64,000 nt of DNA, from NCBI RefSeq assembly GCF_000719135.1, contig NZ_JOEK01000001.1, positions 310,001-374,000 on the forward strand, in the 5' to 3' direction. How positions within the stretch are numbered: position 1 is the stretch's first letter; each line of letters begins with the position of its first letter. The translations under genes were made by a program, and so were the position numbers. This document shows positions 27,410 through 36,062 of the stretch, one piece after another. This DNA is from Streptomyces avicenniae. GTDB lineage: Bacteria; Actinomycetota; Actinomycetes; Streptomycetales; Streptomycetaceae. The notes beneath the pieces were generated by a model that worked only from the letters and a program-made list of their open reading frames with translations, made no database searches and was not told the origin of the DNA.

Positions 27410-27988
27410 GTGTACTTCACCGCACTGCTCGCGCGGACCGATGATGGTTGGGAAGCGAGTGACACAGAGCTCGACGACGTGGAGAGTCTGGACGAGCTGG
27501 CCGAGCTGGCCCGCGAGTCCGCTCCCGATGACGAGACCGTTCTCGTCTGCATCGAGCAGGAGGGCGCCTGGTTCGGCCTCGTCCGCGTGGACGGCGAGGA
27601 CGATCCGCGCGTCTATGTCTCCGACGCCGCGCGGGCCATGCGCAGCGCGTACGGCGAGATCCTGCTGACCGACGAGCTGCTGGGCCGGCGGCCGGAGGAC
27701 GACGACGTGCTGGACGGCCTCACGGGCCTCGACGACGACGCCGGGGACGGCGTGGACGGCGTGGACGAGGGTGACGACGACGGCGGACCGGCCGCCGCCG
27801 GACGCGAGGACGACGGCGACGAGGGGACGGGCGGCCAGGACGTGCCGCGCGGTCCGCTCGGCGACCCGGGTCTGCTCACCGACCTCGGCATCGACGCCGC
27901 GGTGGTGCGGGGCCTCACGCCCGACGACGCGCTGAGCGAGATCGCCGACGCCCTGGGCTGCGCGGACGTGCTGGAGGCGGTCAGGTGA
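27410..27988 (+). CDS. tRNA adenosine deaminase-associated protein
   Basis: A 192-residue acidic protein typically found next to tadA in actinobacteria. GTG 27410 (VYFTALLARTDDGWEASD) is chosen: GGGGAGAG lies just upstream and homologues start at YFTALL. The middle (about 110-140) is a low-complexity Asp/Gly/Glu linker; the end (LTDLGIDAAVVRGLTPDDALSEIADALGCADVLE) is a conserved helical segment. Role unproven; tight linkage to tadA (16 bp) suggests a partner or regulator of the deaminase. Confidence 0.85.
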   Translation: MYFTALLARTDDGWEASDTELDDVESLDELAELARESAPDDETVLVCIEQEGAWFGLVRVDGEDDPRVYVSDAARAMRSAYGEILLTDELLGRRPEDDDVLDGLTGLDDDAGDGVDGVDEGDDDGGPAAAGREDDGDEGTGGQDVPRGPLGDPGLLTDLGIDAAVVRGLTPDDALSEIADALGCADVLEAVR

Positions 27989-28004
27989 CGGACCCCGGCG
28001 CCCG

Positions 28005-28493
28005 GTGACGGGCGACCCGCTGCGGGACCCGTGGCACCCGGCGATGCGCCGGGCCCTGGCACGGGCCACCGCGGCCGGGCACGCGGGCGACGTCCCCGTG
28101 GGCGCGGTCCTGCTGGGCCCCGGCGGCCCGGCGGGCGAGGAGCTGGCGGCCACGCGCAACGAGCGCGAGGCCACCGGCGATCCGACCGCGCACGCCGAGA
28201 TACTGGCGCTGCGCGCGGCGGCGGCCCGGCTCGGGAGCTGGCGGCTGGCGGGCTGCACGCTGGTCGTCACCCTCGAACCGTGCACGATGTGCGCCGGGGC
28301 CGCCGTCCTGGCGCGTGTGGACCGGGTCGTCTACGGGGCGCGCGAGCCGAGGACGGGCGCGGCGGGCTCGCTGTGGGACGTGCTGCGCGACCGGCGGCTC
28401 AACCACCGGCCCGAGGTGATCGGCTCGGTCATGGCCGACGCGTGCGCCGAGCTGCTGACCGGCTTCTTCCGCCCGGCGCCCGAGAGCGGCTGA
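28005..28493 (+). CDS. tadA: tRNA-specific adenosine deaminase (A34 to inosine)
   Basis: A 162-residue zinc deaminase converting A34 to inosine in tRNA-Arg(ACG); a tRNA-Arg with that anticodon is encoded at 48.8 kb. Zinc/catalytic residues: H63-A-E65 (TAHAEILAL) and C93/C96 (EPCTMCAGA). Start GTG 28005. Length is normal for bacterial TadA. Probably co-transcribed with the preceding associated-protein gene. Confidence 0.95.
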   Translation: MTGDPLRDPWHPAMRRALARATAAGHAGDVPVGAVLLGPGGPAGEELAATRNEREATGDPTAHAEILALRAAAARLGSWRLAGCTLVVTLEPCTMCAGAAVLARVDRVVYGAREPRTGAAGSLWDVLRDRRLNHRPEVIGSVMADACAELLTGFFRPAPESG

Positions 28494-28537
28494 GCGGCGA
28501 TTTCTGCGCGGGCCGCGCCGTGGGTTAGGCTACCCCC

Positions 28538-28624
28538 GGTAGCGTGTCCGAGCGGCCGAAGGAGCTCGCCTCGAAAGCGAGTGTGGGGGCAACTCCACCG
28601 AGGGTTCAAATCCCTCCGCTACCG
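28538..28624 (+). tRNA. tRNA-Ser (anticodon CGA)
   Basis: 87-nt class II tRNA: acceptor GGTAGCG pairs with CGCTACC (28617-28623), discriminator G. Anticodon stem CTCGC/GCGAG with loop CTCGAAA gives anticodon CGA at 28572-28574, reading UCG. The long variable arm (TGTGGGGGCAACTCCAC) is typical of tRNA-Ser. CCA is not encoded. A TAGGCT -10 box lies at 28526-28531. Confidence 0.96.
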
Positions 28625-28641
28625 CTTCTGAGCAGGACGTA

Positions 28642-28675
28642 CGAGAGGGCGGACCCCACGGGGCCCGCCCTCTCG
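28642..28675 (+). terminator. Terminator after tRNA-Ser(CGA)
   Basis: Perfect 11-bp stem CGAGAGGGCGG (28642-28652) / CCGCCCTCTCG (28665-28675) with a 12-nt loop, 18 bp past the tRNA. Confidence 0.75.
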
Positions 28676-28885
28676 CCGTTCCGCCGCCGCTGCGCAGGTC
28701 CCCACGGACGACGCCGAACCGCCGTACCCGGCGCCCGACTTACGGGCCCGCACCGGACCGCCCCCCGACCGGATCGATCGGACGATACGTTCGTACTCCC
28801 GGAGGCCACGGGCGCGTGGTTCAATGTGCCCCGGCCCGGCACCGCGCGGGCCGTTTCCCGAGGCGAACGCCCGAGAGGGGCGCCG

Positions 28886-29068
28886 ATGAGCAAGCTCCCG
28901 CAGTCACGGGCCGCCCGCAGGTTCGGGCTGTTCCTGGCGGCCGTCCTCGTGCTCTACGCGGCCGTCACCTACCCCGCCAGGTCCGCCGAGTTCACCGCGC
29001 TGATGTTCGCCGCGGTGGCCGACGCGACCGAGGGCGTGGGCGAGCTGGTCACCGATCCCCTGCCTTAA
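28886..29068 (+). CDS. Small membrane protein, 60 residues
   Basis: MSKLPQSRAARRFGLFLAAV begins a 60-residue protein with a single TM helix (about 14-28) and a short outside tail ending GELVTDPLP. A GAGAGGGG ribosome site lies 5 nt before ATG 28886. Located between tRNA-Ser and the sigma-factor pair. Function unknown. Confidence 0.65.
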   Translation: MSKLPQSRAARRFGLFLAAVLVLYAAVTYPARSAEFTALMFAAVADATEGVGELVTDPLP

Positions 29069-29159
29069 CACGGCGACACACGGTGCTTGCGCACGGTGGA
29101 TATGTCTTGTGATGCTATGACTGCTTTTGCGGCGAGTGCACCGTAAGGGGTGGTCGGCA

Positions 29160-29942
29160 GTGGCGGTGACGCAGACCAGGGGCGCCAAGGCGCGCGCGCT
29201 GACGCGCACGCTGTTCGAGCAGTTGGACCGCCATGACGCCGGGAGCACCGGGCACGCGCGGGTGCGGGGGGCGCTCATCGAGGCCAACCTGCCGCTCGTC
29301 CACTACGCCGCGCTCCGCTTCCGCAGCCGCAACGAGCCGATGGAGGACATCGTCCAGGTCGGCACCATCGGCCTCATCCACGCGATCGACCGCTTCGACC
29401 ACGGCCGCGGCGTCCAGTTCGCCACGTTCGCGCTGCCGACGATCGTCGGCGAGATCCGCCGCTACTTCCGCGACAGCGTGCGGACCGTCCATGTCCCGCG
29501 CAGGCTCCACGAGCTGTGGGTCCAGGTGCGGACCGCCGCCGAGGACCTCACGGTGGCGCTGGAACGGACCCCCACCGCGGCCGAGATCGCCGACCGGCTG
29601 CGCGTGCCGGAGGAAGAGGTCCTCGCCAGCGTGGACGCGGGCCGCGCCTACCGCGTGTCCTCGCTTGAGGCGGACAAGGAGCACGACGAGGGCGCGCCGG
29701 GGCTGATCGACCGGCTCGGCTACGAGGACCCCGGGCTCGCGGGCGTCGAACACCGCGCGCTCGTACGCCACCTCCTCGTCCAGCTCCCCGAACGGGAGCG
29801 CCGCGTCCTGCTGATGCGCTATTACCGGAACCTGACGCAGTCACAGATCAGCGCGGAGCTGGGTGTTTCGCAGATGCACGTGTCCCGGCTGCTCGCCCGG
29901 AGCGTCACCCGGCTCCGATCCGCAAACCCTGTCGAGAAGTAA
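29160..29942 (+). CDS. SigB/SigF-family RNA polymerase sigma factor (first of a pair)
   Basis: A 260-residue stress/sporulation-type sigma factor. Region 2: [20 protein letters not shown] and [22 protein letters not shown]; region 3: [12 protein letters not shown]; region 4: [40 protein letters not shown] 29160 ([14 protein letters not shown]) has AAGGGG 10 nt upstream and is preferred over a TTG at 29127. The locus (downstream of upp/tadA) corresponds to the sigF-sigN pair of S. coelicolor as I recall it; which copy is which cannot be settled here. Such sigmas are normally held by anti-sigma factors, none of which is adjacent. Confidence 0.92.
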   Translation: MAVTQTRGAKARALTRTLFEQLDRHDAGSTGHARVRGALIEANLPLVHYAALRFRSRNEPMEDIVQVGTIGLIHAIDRFDHGRGVQFATFALPTIVGEIRRYFRDSVRTVHVPRRLHELWVQVRTAAEDLTVALERTPTAAEIADRLRVPEEEVLASVDAGRAYRVSSLEADKEHDEGAPGLIDRLGYEDPGLAGVEHRALVRHLLVQLPERERRVLLMRYYRNLTQSQISAELGVSQMHVSRLLARSVTRLRSANPVEK

Positions 29943-30046
29943 CTCCGACGAGCGACCCAACTCCGGGAACTTCCACACCAGCTGTGCCGTTTTATCGACA
30001 TGAAGCTACGTCGCGTTGATGACATGTGACATTCTGTTGGAACCGC

Positions 30047-30072
30047 GTTTGCCGTGGCGGCGGGACCGGTAT
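30047..30072 (+). promoter_or_regulatory. Possible SigB/SigF-type promoter before the second sigma gene
   Basis: GTTT (30047-30050), a 16-bp spacer and CGGTAT (30067-30072) resemble the GNNT-N14-16-GGGTAY promoters of SigB-family sigma factors, about 80 bp upstream of the start at 30155. This would allow control by the first sigma factor or autoregulation. Confidence 0.35.
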
Positions 30073-30154
30073 CCACGAGAGGGCGCACTTCTCTCGTCGG
30101 AAGTCACATCGGAAGCGCGCCGTCGCGAACCGTCCACGACCTCAAGGGGGTGGC

Positions 30155-31027
30155 ATGTCCGTAGAACTGGGCAGCTCCAAGGTGCTCGCCACGACCGGCA
30201 CGCCGCACGTTCCCGCGCCGCACGTACCCTCGTTGCCGCCAGACCCTCCCGTGCAGACCGACAACCTCGACACGCGCACGCTGTCCCGGTCCCTGTTCCA
30301 GCGCCTCGCCGGGCTCGACGCGGACAGCCCGGAGCGTGGTTACGTCCGTGACACCCTCATCGAGCTGAACCTGCCGCTGGTCCGCTACGCGGCGGCCCGC
30401 TTCCGCAGCCGGAACGAGCCGATGGAGGACATCGTCCAGGTCGGCACGATCGGCCTCATCAAGGCGATCGACCGTTTCGACTGCGAACGCGGCGTGGAGT
30501 TCCCGACGTTCGCGATGCCGACCGTCGTCGGCGAGATCAAGCGCTTCTTCCGTGACACGTCCTGGTCCGTGCGCGTCCCGCGCCGGCTCCAGGAGCTGCG
30601 GCTGGCCCTCACCAAGGCCAGCGACGAGCTGTCCCAGCGGCTCGACCGCTCCCCGACCGTCGCCGAACTCGCCGTCTGCCTCGGGGTGTCCGAGGAAGAG
30701 GTCGTGGACGGCCTCGCGGTGGGCAACGCCTACACCGCCAGCTCCCTCGACTCCCCCGCGCCCGAGGAGGACGGCGGCGAGGGCTCGCTGGCCGACCGTC
30801 TCGGGTACGAGGACAGCGCCCTGGAGGGCGTCGAGTACCGCGAGTCCCTCAAGCCCCTGCTCGCCCGACTGCCCGCGCGCGAACGGCGGATCATCATGCT
30901 CCGCTTCTTCGCCAACATGACGCAGTCCCAGATCGGCGACGAGGTCGGCATCTCGCAGATGCACGTCTCGCGGCTTCTCACGCGCACGCTCGCGCAGTTG
31001 CGCGAAGGTCTCACGGCCGAGGAGTGA
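30155..31027 (+). CDS. SigB/SigF-family RNA polymerase sigma factor (second of a pair)
   Basis: A 290-residue sigma factor about 60% similar by eye to its upstream neighbour, with a Pro/Ala/Thr-rich N-terminal extension of about 45 residues. Region 2: [20 protein letters not shown] and [22 protein letters not shown]; region 3 [13 protein letters not shown]; region 4 [40 protein letters not shown] 30155 has AAGGGGG. The intergenic 212 bp includes a SigB-like promoter, so the two genes can be expressed separately. Probably the product of an old tandem duplication. Confidence 0.93.
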   Translation: MSVELGSSKVLATTGTPHVPAPHVPSLPPDPPVQTDNLDTRTLSRSLFQRLAGLDADSPERGYVRDTLIELNLPLVRYAAARFRSRNEPMEDIVQVGTIGLIKAIDRFDCERGVEFPTFAMPTVVGEIKRFFRDTSWSVRVPRRLQELRLALTKASDELSQRLDRSPTVAELAVCLGVSEEEVVDGLAVGNAYTASSLDSPAPEEDGGEGSLADRLGYEDSALEGVEYRESLKPLLARLPARERRIIMLRFFANMTQSQIGDEVGISQMHVSRLLTRTLAQLREGLTAEE

Positions 31028-31032
31028 CGGGG

Positions 31033-31066
31033 CCCGGACCGGCAGCGTGACGCTCGCCGGTCCGGG
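31033..31066. terminator. Bidirectional terminator between convergent genes
   Basis: CCCGGACCGGC (31033-31043) and GCCGGTCCGGG (31056-31066) form a perfect 11-bp stem with a 12-nt loop in the 45-bp gap between the second sigma gene and the small membrane gene. Confidence 0.75.
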
Positions 31067-31072
31067 GAGGAT

Positions 31073-31288
31073 TCAGCCGAGCGCCAGGAAGACGACGACG
31101 GCGATCACCGCGACGGCCGCGACGACACCGACGATCAGCCCGACGCGCGGGCCCGACGACGGGGCCGCGGGCGCGGCGGGGCCGTTCAGTGGCGTGCCTC
31201 CGTCATTGACGAACGCCTGGAACATCTGCGTACTTCCGGCCGTGTCGGGGTTCTGGGAACCGTACGGCTGCTGCTGATTGTGGGCCAT
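31073..31288 (-). CDS. Small single-TM protein
   Basis: A 71-residue protein beginning MAHNQQQPYGSQNPDTAGST: a Gln/Asn/Pro-rich soluble part, then one TM helix (VGLIVGVVAAVAVIAVVVFLAL) at the very C-terminus, a tail-anchored layout. On its strand TAGGGT ends 8 nt before the ATG, so a leaderless transcript is likely. Function unknown. Confidence 0.65.
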   Translation of the reverse strand: MAHNQQQPYGSQNPDTAGSTQMFQAFVNDGGTPLNGPAAPAAPSSGPRVGLIVGVVAAVAVIAVVVFLALG

Positions 31289-31421
31289 GCCTGCCGACCC
31301 TAGCGAATACCTGGCGGGCACGGTCACTCCGGTCCGCCGGTGTCTCCTCCTGGGGCGGGCGTGAACGGTGGGACGCACCCGCCGAGTTCCGGAACTCCCG
31401 GTTCACGTCCAGCGCCTTGTA

Positions 31422-31435
31422 TTGGTCTACGCCAA
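31422..31435. promoter_or_regulatory. DasR-type (dre-like) operator before the glucanase gene
   Basis: TTGGTCTACGCCAA, 11 bp upstream of the ATG at 31447, contains TGGTCTACGCCA, matching 10 of 12 bases of the dre core TGGTCTAGACCA. It may bind DasR or another GntR-family repressor of polysaccharide use. Confidence 0.4.
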
Positions 31436-31446
31436 CCGCTTATGTC

Positions 31447-32736
31447 ATGGCCATGAAGATACTGTCGCGCCGCCGCTTCCGGCGCTTCTTCGCCGCCGCG
31501 GCCACCGTGGTCCTGAGCGCAACCCTCCTACAGACCGCGGCCGACGCCGCGCCCACCACCCCCACCGCCGCCGAGGCACCGGTCGCCGACGCAGCCCCGC
31601 TCGCCGTCGTCTTCGAGGACAACTTCGACGGCCCGGCCGGGTCCGCCGTCAACGGCGGTCGCTGGCAGCTGGAGACCGGCGACAACGTCAACAACCACGA
31701 ACGCCAGTACTACACCGCGGGCAACTCCAACGCGGCCCTCGACGGCCAGGGCAACCTGGTCATCACCGCCCGCCGCAAGAACCCCGGCAACTACCAGTGC
31801 TGGTACGGCCGATGTGAGTACACCTCGGCCCGTATGAACACCGCCGGGCGCTTCACCGCGCAGTACGGCCACATCGAGACCCGCCTGCGCGTCCCCCGCG
31901 GCCAGGGCATGTGGCCCGCCTTCTGGGCTCTGGGCAACGACATCGGCTCCATCGGCTGGCCCTCCAGCGGTGAGATCGACATCATGGAGAACGTCGGCTT
32001 CGAGCCGAGCACCGTCCACGGCACCCTGCACGGCCCCGGCTACTCGGGAGCCCAGGGCATCGGCGCGGGCTACACCCTGCCGGGCGGCCAGGCATTCGCC
32101 GACGGCTTCCACACGTTCGCCATCGACTGGGCGCCCAACCGCATCACCTGGTCCGTGGACGGCAACGTCTACCAGACCCGCACGCCCGCCGACCTCGGCG
32201 GCGACCCCTGGGTCTTCAACAAGCCGTTCTTCCTCATCCTGAACCTCGCGGTCGGCGGCTACTGGCCGGGCGACCCCAACGGTTCCACGCCCTTCCCCGG
32301 CCAGCTCACCGTGGACTACGTGCGCGTGAGCACGGGCGACACCCCCGGCGGCGGCCGTACGGGCCCGATCCGCGGCCTCGCGGGCAAGTGCATCGACGTC
32401 GCGGGCGCCAGCCCGGCCAACGGCACGCCCGTGCAGCTCTACGACTGCAACGGCACCGGCGCCCAGCAGTGGACCGTCGGCACGGACGGCACGCTGCGCG
32501 CCCTCGGCAAGTGCCTCGACGTCGTGGGCAACGGCACCGCCAACGGCTCCCAGGTCCAGCTGTGGGACTGCACCGGCGGGCCCAACCAACGCTGGACCAT
32601 CAGCGGCGCCAACGACATCGTCAACCCCCAGGCGAACAAGTGCCTGGACGTGACGGGCAACACGTCGGCCAACGCCACACGCCTCCAGATCTGGACCTGC
32701 ACCGGCACGGCGAACCAGAAGTGGACCGCCCCCTGA
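31447..32736 (+). CDS. Secreted GH16 endo-beta-glucanase with ricin-type (CBM13) lectin domain
   Basis: A 429-residue exported glycoside hydrolase, probably an endo-1,3(4)-beta-glucanase/laminarinase. Signal peptide (RRRFRRFFAAAATVVLSATLLQTAADA), GH16 domain about 55-300 with catalytic motif GEIDIME: nucleophile E176, assisting D178, acid/base E181. The C-terminal ~130 residues form a CBM13 beta-trefoil with three repeats (GKCIDVAG..., GKCLDVVG..., NKCLDVTG..., each ending QQW/QRW/QKW). Start could be ATG 31447 or 31453. A dre-like operator is close upstream and a strong terminator follows. Confidence 0.94.
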   Translation: MAMKILSRRRFRRFFAAAATVVLSATLLQTAADAAPTTPTAAEAPVADAAPLAVVFEDNFDGPAGSAVNGGRWQLETGDNVNNHERQYYTAGNSNAALDGQGNLVITARRKNPGNYQCWYGRCEYTSARMNTAGRFTAQYGHIETRLRVPRGQGMWPAFWALGNDIGSIGWPSSGEIDIMENVGFEPSTVHGTLHGPGYSGAQGIGAGYTLPGGQAFADGFHTFAIDWAPNRITWSVDGNVYQTRTPADLGGDPWVFNKPFFLILNLAVGGYWPGDPNGSTPFPGQLTVDYVRVSTGDTPGGGRTGPIRGLAGKCIDVAGASPANGTPVQLYDCNGTGAQQWTVGTDGTLRALGKCLDVVGNGTANGSQVQLWDCTGGPNQRWTISGANDIVNPQANKCLDVTGNTSANATRLQIWTCTGTANQKWTAP

Positions 32737-32756
32737 CCCACCCGCCCGTGACGGCC

Positions 32757-32786
32757 CCCGGCGCGCGCCCCAGGTCGCGCGCCGGG
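32757..32786 (+). terminator. Terminator after the GH16 gene
   Basis: CCCGGCGCGCG (32757-32767) / CGCGCGCCGGG (32776-32786), perfect 11-bp stem with 8-nt loop, 20 bp after the stop. Confidence 0.7.
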
Positions 32787-32818
32787 CACCCGGGGCGGCC
32801 GTGATTCGTTCTCCCCGC

Positions 32819-33283
32819 ATGGACGCCCCACGCACGCCCACGCCACCCCCGTCGGCCGCGCCCCCCGCCGCGAGCCGCCGCACCCTCCTCACCGTCACGG
32901 CCGCCTCCGCCGGTGCCCTGGCCCTCACCGCCTGCGGAGCCGAGAGCGGGGGCGGGGGCGGCGAGACGCCCGACCCCGGCGTCGCGACCGGGGAGGACCT
33001 GGCCGCGCTGGAGGACGTGCCGATCGGCGAGCCGACGTTCGCCAGGACGGGCGGCGGCGGCGAGGCCTTCCTCTTCCGGTCGGACGAGACGACGGTCACC
33101 GCCTTCGGCACGGCGTGCACCCATCAGGGCTGCGCCCTCCAGCCCGCCGGGGTCGAACTGCGCTGCCCGTGCCACGGATCGGTCTTCGACGCGGCGACCG
33201 GCGAGGTCGTCACAGGACCGGCCCTGGAACCGCTGCCGACCGTCCGGGTGAAGATCGAAGGTGATCGCATCGTCGCGGAATAA
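32819..33283 (+). CDS. Rieske [2Fe-2S] lipoprotein
   Basis: A 154-residue exported Rieske protein. The N-terminus has a twin-arginine-like SRRTLLTV followed by a lipobox LTAC (Cys near residue 39), so it is probably Tat-exported and lipid-anchored. Box I CTHQGC (C100, H102 ligands; C105) and box II CPCHGS (C116, H119 ligands; C118) are intact, with C105-C118 as the expected disulfide. Start may be ATG 32819 or GTG 32801. Electron-transfer partner unknown. Confidence 0.9.
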   Translation: MDAPRTPTPPPSAAPPAASRRTLLTVTAASAGALALTACGAESGGGGGETPDPGVATGEDLAALEDVPIGEPTFARTGGGGEAFLFRSDETTVTAFGTACTHQGCALQPAGVELRCPCHGSVFDAATGEVVTGPALEPLPTVRVKIEGDRIVAE

Positions 33284-33312
33284 CCGCGCAGAGTCAGCGG
33301 TTTGACCTCTTC

Positions 33313-34200
33313 ATGGGTACCCAACTGAGCGAGGACATCGGCCGGGTCGGCATCTGGAGCGCCCTGCTGGCCTCCCCCGACCCGGACCGCCGTGGCGAGA
33401 TCACCGAGACCGCCGCCGAACTGGAGGAGCTGGGCTACGGCACGCTGTGGCTCGGCGGCAGCCCCGCCCCCGAGCGCGCGGTCCCCGCCCTGGCCGCCAC
33501 CTCCCACCTGACCGTGGCGACGGGCATCACGAGCATCTGGTCCGAGGAACCGGCCGCCGTCGCCCGCGTGTTCGGAGAGCTGAACCGCACGTACGGAGGC
33601 CGCTTCGTCCTGGGCGTCGGCGTCAGCCACAGCGCCATACACGAGGAGTACCGCCGCCCCTACTCGTCCATGCGCGACTTCCTCGACGGGCTCGACGCCG
33701 CCGAGGAGCCCGTGCCCACCGCGCGGCGCGTCCTGGCCGCGCTGGGGCCGAAGATGCTGCGGCTCGGCGCGGACCGCGCGGGCGGCGCGCACCCGTACCT
33801 CGTCACGGCCGAGCAGGTGGCCGACGCACGCGAACGGCTCGGCGACGGGCCCACGCTCGCGCCCGAGTTGAAGGTCGTGCTGAACCCCGACCTCACCGCG
33901 GCCCGCGCCACCGCCCGCGCGTACCTCGCCATGTACCTCCAGCTGCCGAACTACACGAACAACCTCCTGCGCAGTGGCTTCACCGAGGACGACTTCGCCG
34001 ACGGCGGCAGCGACCGGCTGCTCGACGCGGTGTACGCCCTCGGCGACCCCGAGGCGGTCCGCGACAAGGTGGACCAGTTCTTCGCGGCGGGCGCCGACCA
34101 CGTGGCGGTCCAGGTCGTGAACGACGAACCGCGTACCGTCGTCCCGCGCGAGGGCTACCGACTGCTCGCCGAGGCGCTGTCCCTCGGCAAGGCGGCGTGA
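33313..34200 (+). CDS. LLM-class F420-dependent oxidoreductase (TIGR03620-like)
   Basis: A 295-residue luciferase-like TIM-barrel enzyme expected to use coenzyme F420. Features: ELGYGTLWLGGSP, TVATGITSIWSEEP, GRFVLGVGVSHSAIHEEYRRPY and LAALGPKMLRLGADRAGGAHPY. Cytosolic; substrate unknown. ATG 33313; the Rieske gene ends 29 bp upstream, so co-transcription is possible. A terminator lies about 95 bp after the stop. Confidence 0.9.
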   Translation: MGTQLSEDIGRVGIWSALLASPDPDRRGEITETAAELEELGYGTLWLGGSPAPERAVPALAATSHLTVATGITSIWSEEPAAVARVFGELNRTYGGRFVLGVGVSHSAIHEEYRRPYSSMRDFLDGLDAAEEPVPTARRVLAALGPKMLRLGADRAGGAHPYLVTAEQVADARERLGDGPTLAPELKVVLNPDLTAARATARAYLAMYLQLPNYTNNLLRSGFTEDDFADGGSDRLLDAVYALGDPEAVRDKVDQFFAAGADHVAVQVVNDEPRTVVPREGYRLLAEALSLGKAA

Positions 34201-34292
34201 TCGACTTGTCCCACACCGGTGGCATATGCCGCCGTGCAGGAAAGCCGCCGACCGGATAAACAGGGCACCACAACCTCAAATTTCCCTCTGGA

Positions 34293-34322
34293 AGCGGGGT
34301 CCTGGCCGTTCAGGACCCCGCT
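34293..34322 (+). terminator. Terminator after the F420 oxidoreductase
   Basis: AGCGGGGTCCT (34293-34303) / AGGACCCCGCT (34312-34322), perfect 11-bp stem, 8-nt loop. The 34201-34399 gap otherwise shows no coding signal. Confidence 0.7.
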
Positions 34323-34399
34323 GCTCGGGCATGGTGGAGAACGTGAAGCCGCTCACACGGCCTCACGCCAGCGACCGCTTCAGCGTTCGGAGTCCGGCC

Positions 34400-34639
34400 A
34401 TGACCCACGAGCCCGCCCAGCCGGAGATAGGCGCGATGGCCTACGACACGTCCCACGACCGGGTCGGCCGCGTCATGGCCCACCTCTCGGGGCACATCTG
34501 GCTCCGCCCCCCGGGCGGCGGCCGTGAGTGGACGGCGCTGCCCGAGGACGTGCGGCCCGTCAGCGCCAGCGAATCCCTGCGGCAGCGCGTCGCCGAGGCG
34601 AACCGCCGCGCGCGCCAGCAGCGCCACGCGCTCTCCTGA
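34400..34639 (+). CDS. Small conserved hypothetical protein
   Basis: A 79-residue protein from ATG 34400 (MTHEPAQPEIGAMAYDTSHD). The core RVGRVMAHLSGHIWLRPPGGGREWTALPEDVRP looks like a compact beta domain and ends in an Arg-rich helix (AEANRRARQQRHALS). It is a form common in streptomycetes but of unknown function. GGAG lies upstream. No membrane or signal sequence. Confidence 0.6.
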   Translation: MTHEPAQPEIGAMAYDTSHDRVGRVMAHLSGHIWLRPPGGGREWTALPEDVRPVSASESLRQRVAEANRRARQQRHALS

Positions 34640-34904
34640 CCCGGTGTCCGTCCCCGTCACCCCCGCCGCCGTCCGCGAACGGCACGGCCGCCCGGTGCAC
34701 TTCGCGCCACCGCAGGCGGTGCGGCACCGGTACCGGCCGCGCCACCCCCCGTCGAACCCCCGGGCGCGGCGCCCGACCGGGTGAGACATGCGGTGCCCCG
34801 GCGCCGTGGCCCCCTCCCTCACCCGCCGCTCACGGAGGCTGGTCCCGAGCGCCGGGGCCGTCGCCCCGGCGCACCGCGCCCCGACCGGTCAGGAGACGAC
34901 GGCC

Positions 34905-35135
34905 ATGCCCGCCGAACCGCTCACGCACCTGCTCCGTCAGCTCAGCCCCGAGAACCGGCAGTGGCTGGAGAGCCAGCCGGAGGACAAGCAGCGGATCATC
35001 GCGGCGGAGTGGGAGCCGACCGAAGGGCCCGCGTCCCACCTGCTGGCCTCCATCGACCTGCTCCCCGAGCTGATGGTCGAGACCGCCGCCGCGAACGCCT
35101 ACGTCCAGGAGATCCGGGACAACGAGGAGTACTGA
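34905..35135 (+). CDS. Small hypothetical protein
   Basis: A 76-residue acidic, helical protein, MPAEPLTHLLRQLSPENRQW at the start, ending IRDNEEY. AGGAGA lies about 8 nt before ATG 34905, which is why this start is preferred over a longer form. Convergent with the LTD-domain gene, 10 bp between the stops. No recognised domain. Confidence 0.55.
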   Translation: MPAEPLTHLLRQLSPENRQWLESQPEDKQRIIAAEWEPTEGPASHLLASIDLLPELMVETAAANAYVQEIRDNEEY

Positions 35136-35145
35136 GCGGTCCGGC

Positions 35146-35640
35146 TCAGCGGTGGAAGGTCACGTACCCGTTGCCGTCGCGGTCGTGCTTCGCCTTGGTG
35201 TAGCTGTGGACGTCGGCGCGGTCGCCCGAGGGCTTGTACAGGTAGATCGTGTCGCCCGCGTTGTTCCACAGGAAGTTGCAGTTGTTGCGGTAGACGACGT
35301 TGCTCCCGTCGGAGTCCGTGCCCCGCCCGCCCCGCAGCCGCACGTAGTCACCCGGCTGAAGGGTGTGGTTGCGCGTGAAGGTGAAACGGTTCCCCGCCGC
35401 GTCCTTCACCACGTACCCGCGCAGGTTGACCGTCGCGGTGCGCGAGAAGTTCGTGATCACCAGGAACTCCTCGTCGGTGTTCCCCGACGAGCAGCTGTTG
35501 GAATCCCGCCCCGGGGCGTCGTACTGGACGCCCTTCACCTTCAGCGCCGAGCTGTACTCGGCGGCCTGCGCCTGCCCAGGGACCAGGACGGCGACACACG
35601 CCGAGGCAAGCGCCACGACGGCAAGACGAACAGCCTTCAT
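35146..35640 (-). CDS. Secreted lamin-tail (LTD) domain protein
   Basis: A 164-residue exported protein: signal peptide (MKAVRLAVVALASACVAVLV...AQA) and one LTD beta-sandwich (LKVKGVQYDAPGRDSN ... EFLVITNFSRTATVNLRGYVVKDAAGNRFTF ... LQPGDYVRLRGGRGTD ... LWNNAGDTIYLY). ATG 35640 has GGGGAG 9 nt upstream and is favoured over the ATG at 35649. Such proteins are frequent secreted proteins of streptomycetes; ligand unknown. Confidence 0.85.
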   Translation of the reverse strand: MKAVRLAVVALASACVAVLVPGQAQAAEYSSALKVKGVQYDAPGRDSNSCSSGNTDEEFLVITNFSRTATVNLRGYVVKDAAGNRFTFTRNHTLQPGDYVRLRGGRGTDSDGSNVVYRNNCNFLWNNAGDTIYLYKPSGDRADVHSYTKAKHDRDGNGYVTFHR

Positions 35641-35649
35641 CACACACAT

Positions 35650-36062
35650 CTCCCCACACGACCCACCCCCCGCACACCCCCTGTGCGCGGCGGAGGCCCC
35701 ACAGTACAGACGATCCGAACATCAGATGGCCATCTTGCGAAGAGAACCGACCACTTGATCACATCGGCCACTTTTTCTCTCACTTCTGATCACACGCCCC
35801 TCGACACCCCAGGGCATCGCGCGCGGCACGGCTGAGGACATGCGAAAGGCCCTGCCGATCACTCGACAGGGCCCAGATTCGTGCGCCAGTAGGCCGCGAC
35901 CAGCAGGGCACGGTCCTCCAGCGGAAGGCTCCACGGCCGGCCCCTGCTGACTGTCGTCGCAGCACCGTCACCAGCTAACCGAACCGCCGCAGGCTCAGCC
36001 CGGTGAACGGGGCCATCCAGGACGGCTCTAACGCCGTGATCACACCAGCCACAGCAAGATCA
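35650..36062. other. Gene-free stretch at the left edge of the island
   Basis: No convincing reading frame. It holds an AT-richer patch (about 35715-35800) that may be the LTD gene promoter, and a hairpin GGCCCTG-N12-CAGGGCC (35848-35873). No copy of the tRNA-Arg 3' end was found here. Confidence 0.5.

Noticed and set aside
34644..34784. Possible 46-codon gene (GTG 34644)
   Set aside because: Arg/Pro-rich, no ribosome site and no recognisable domain; could be real but not supported.
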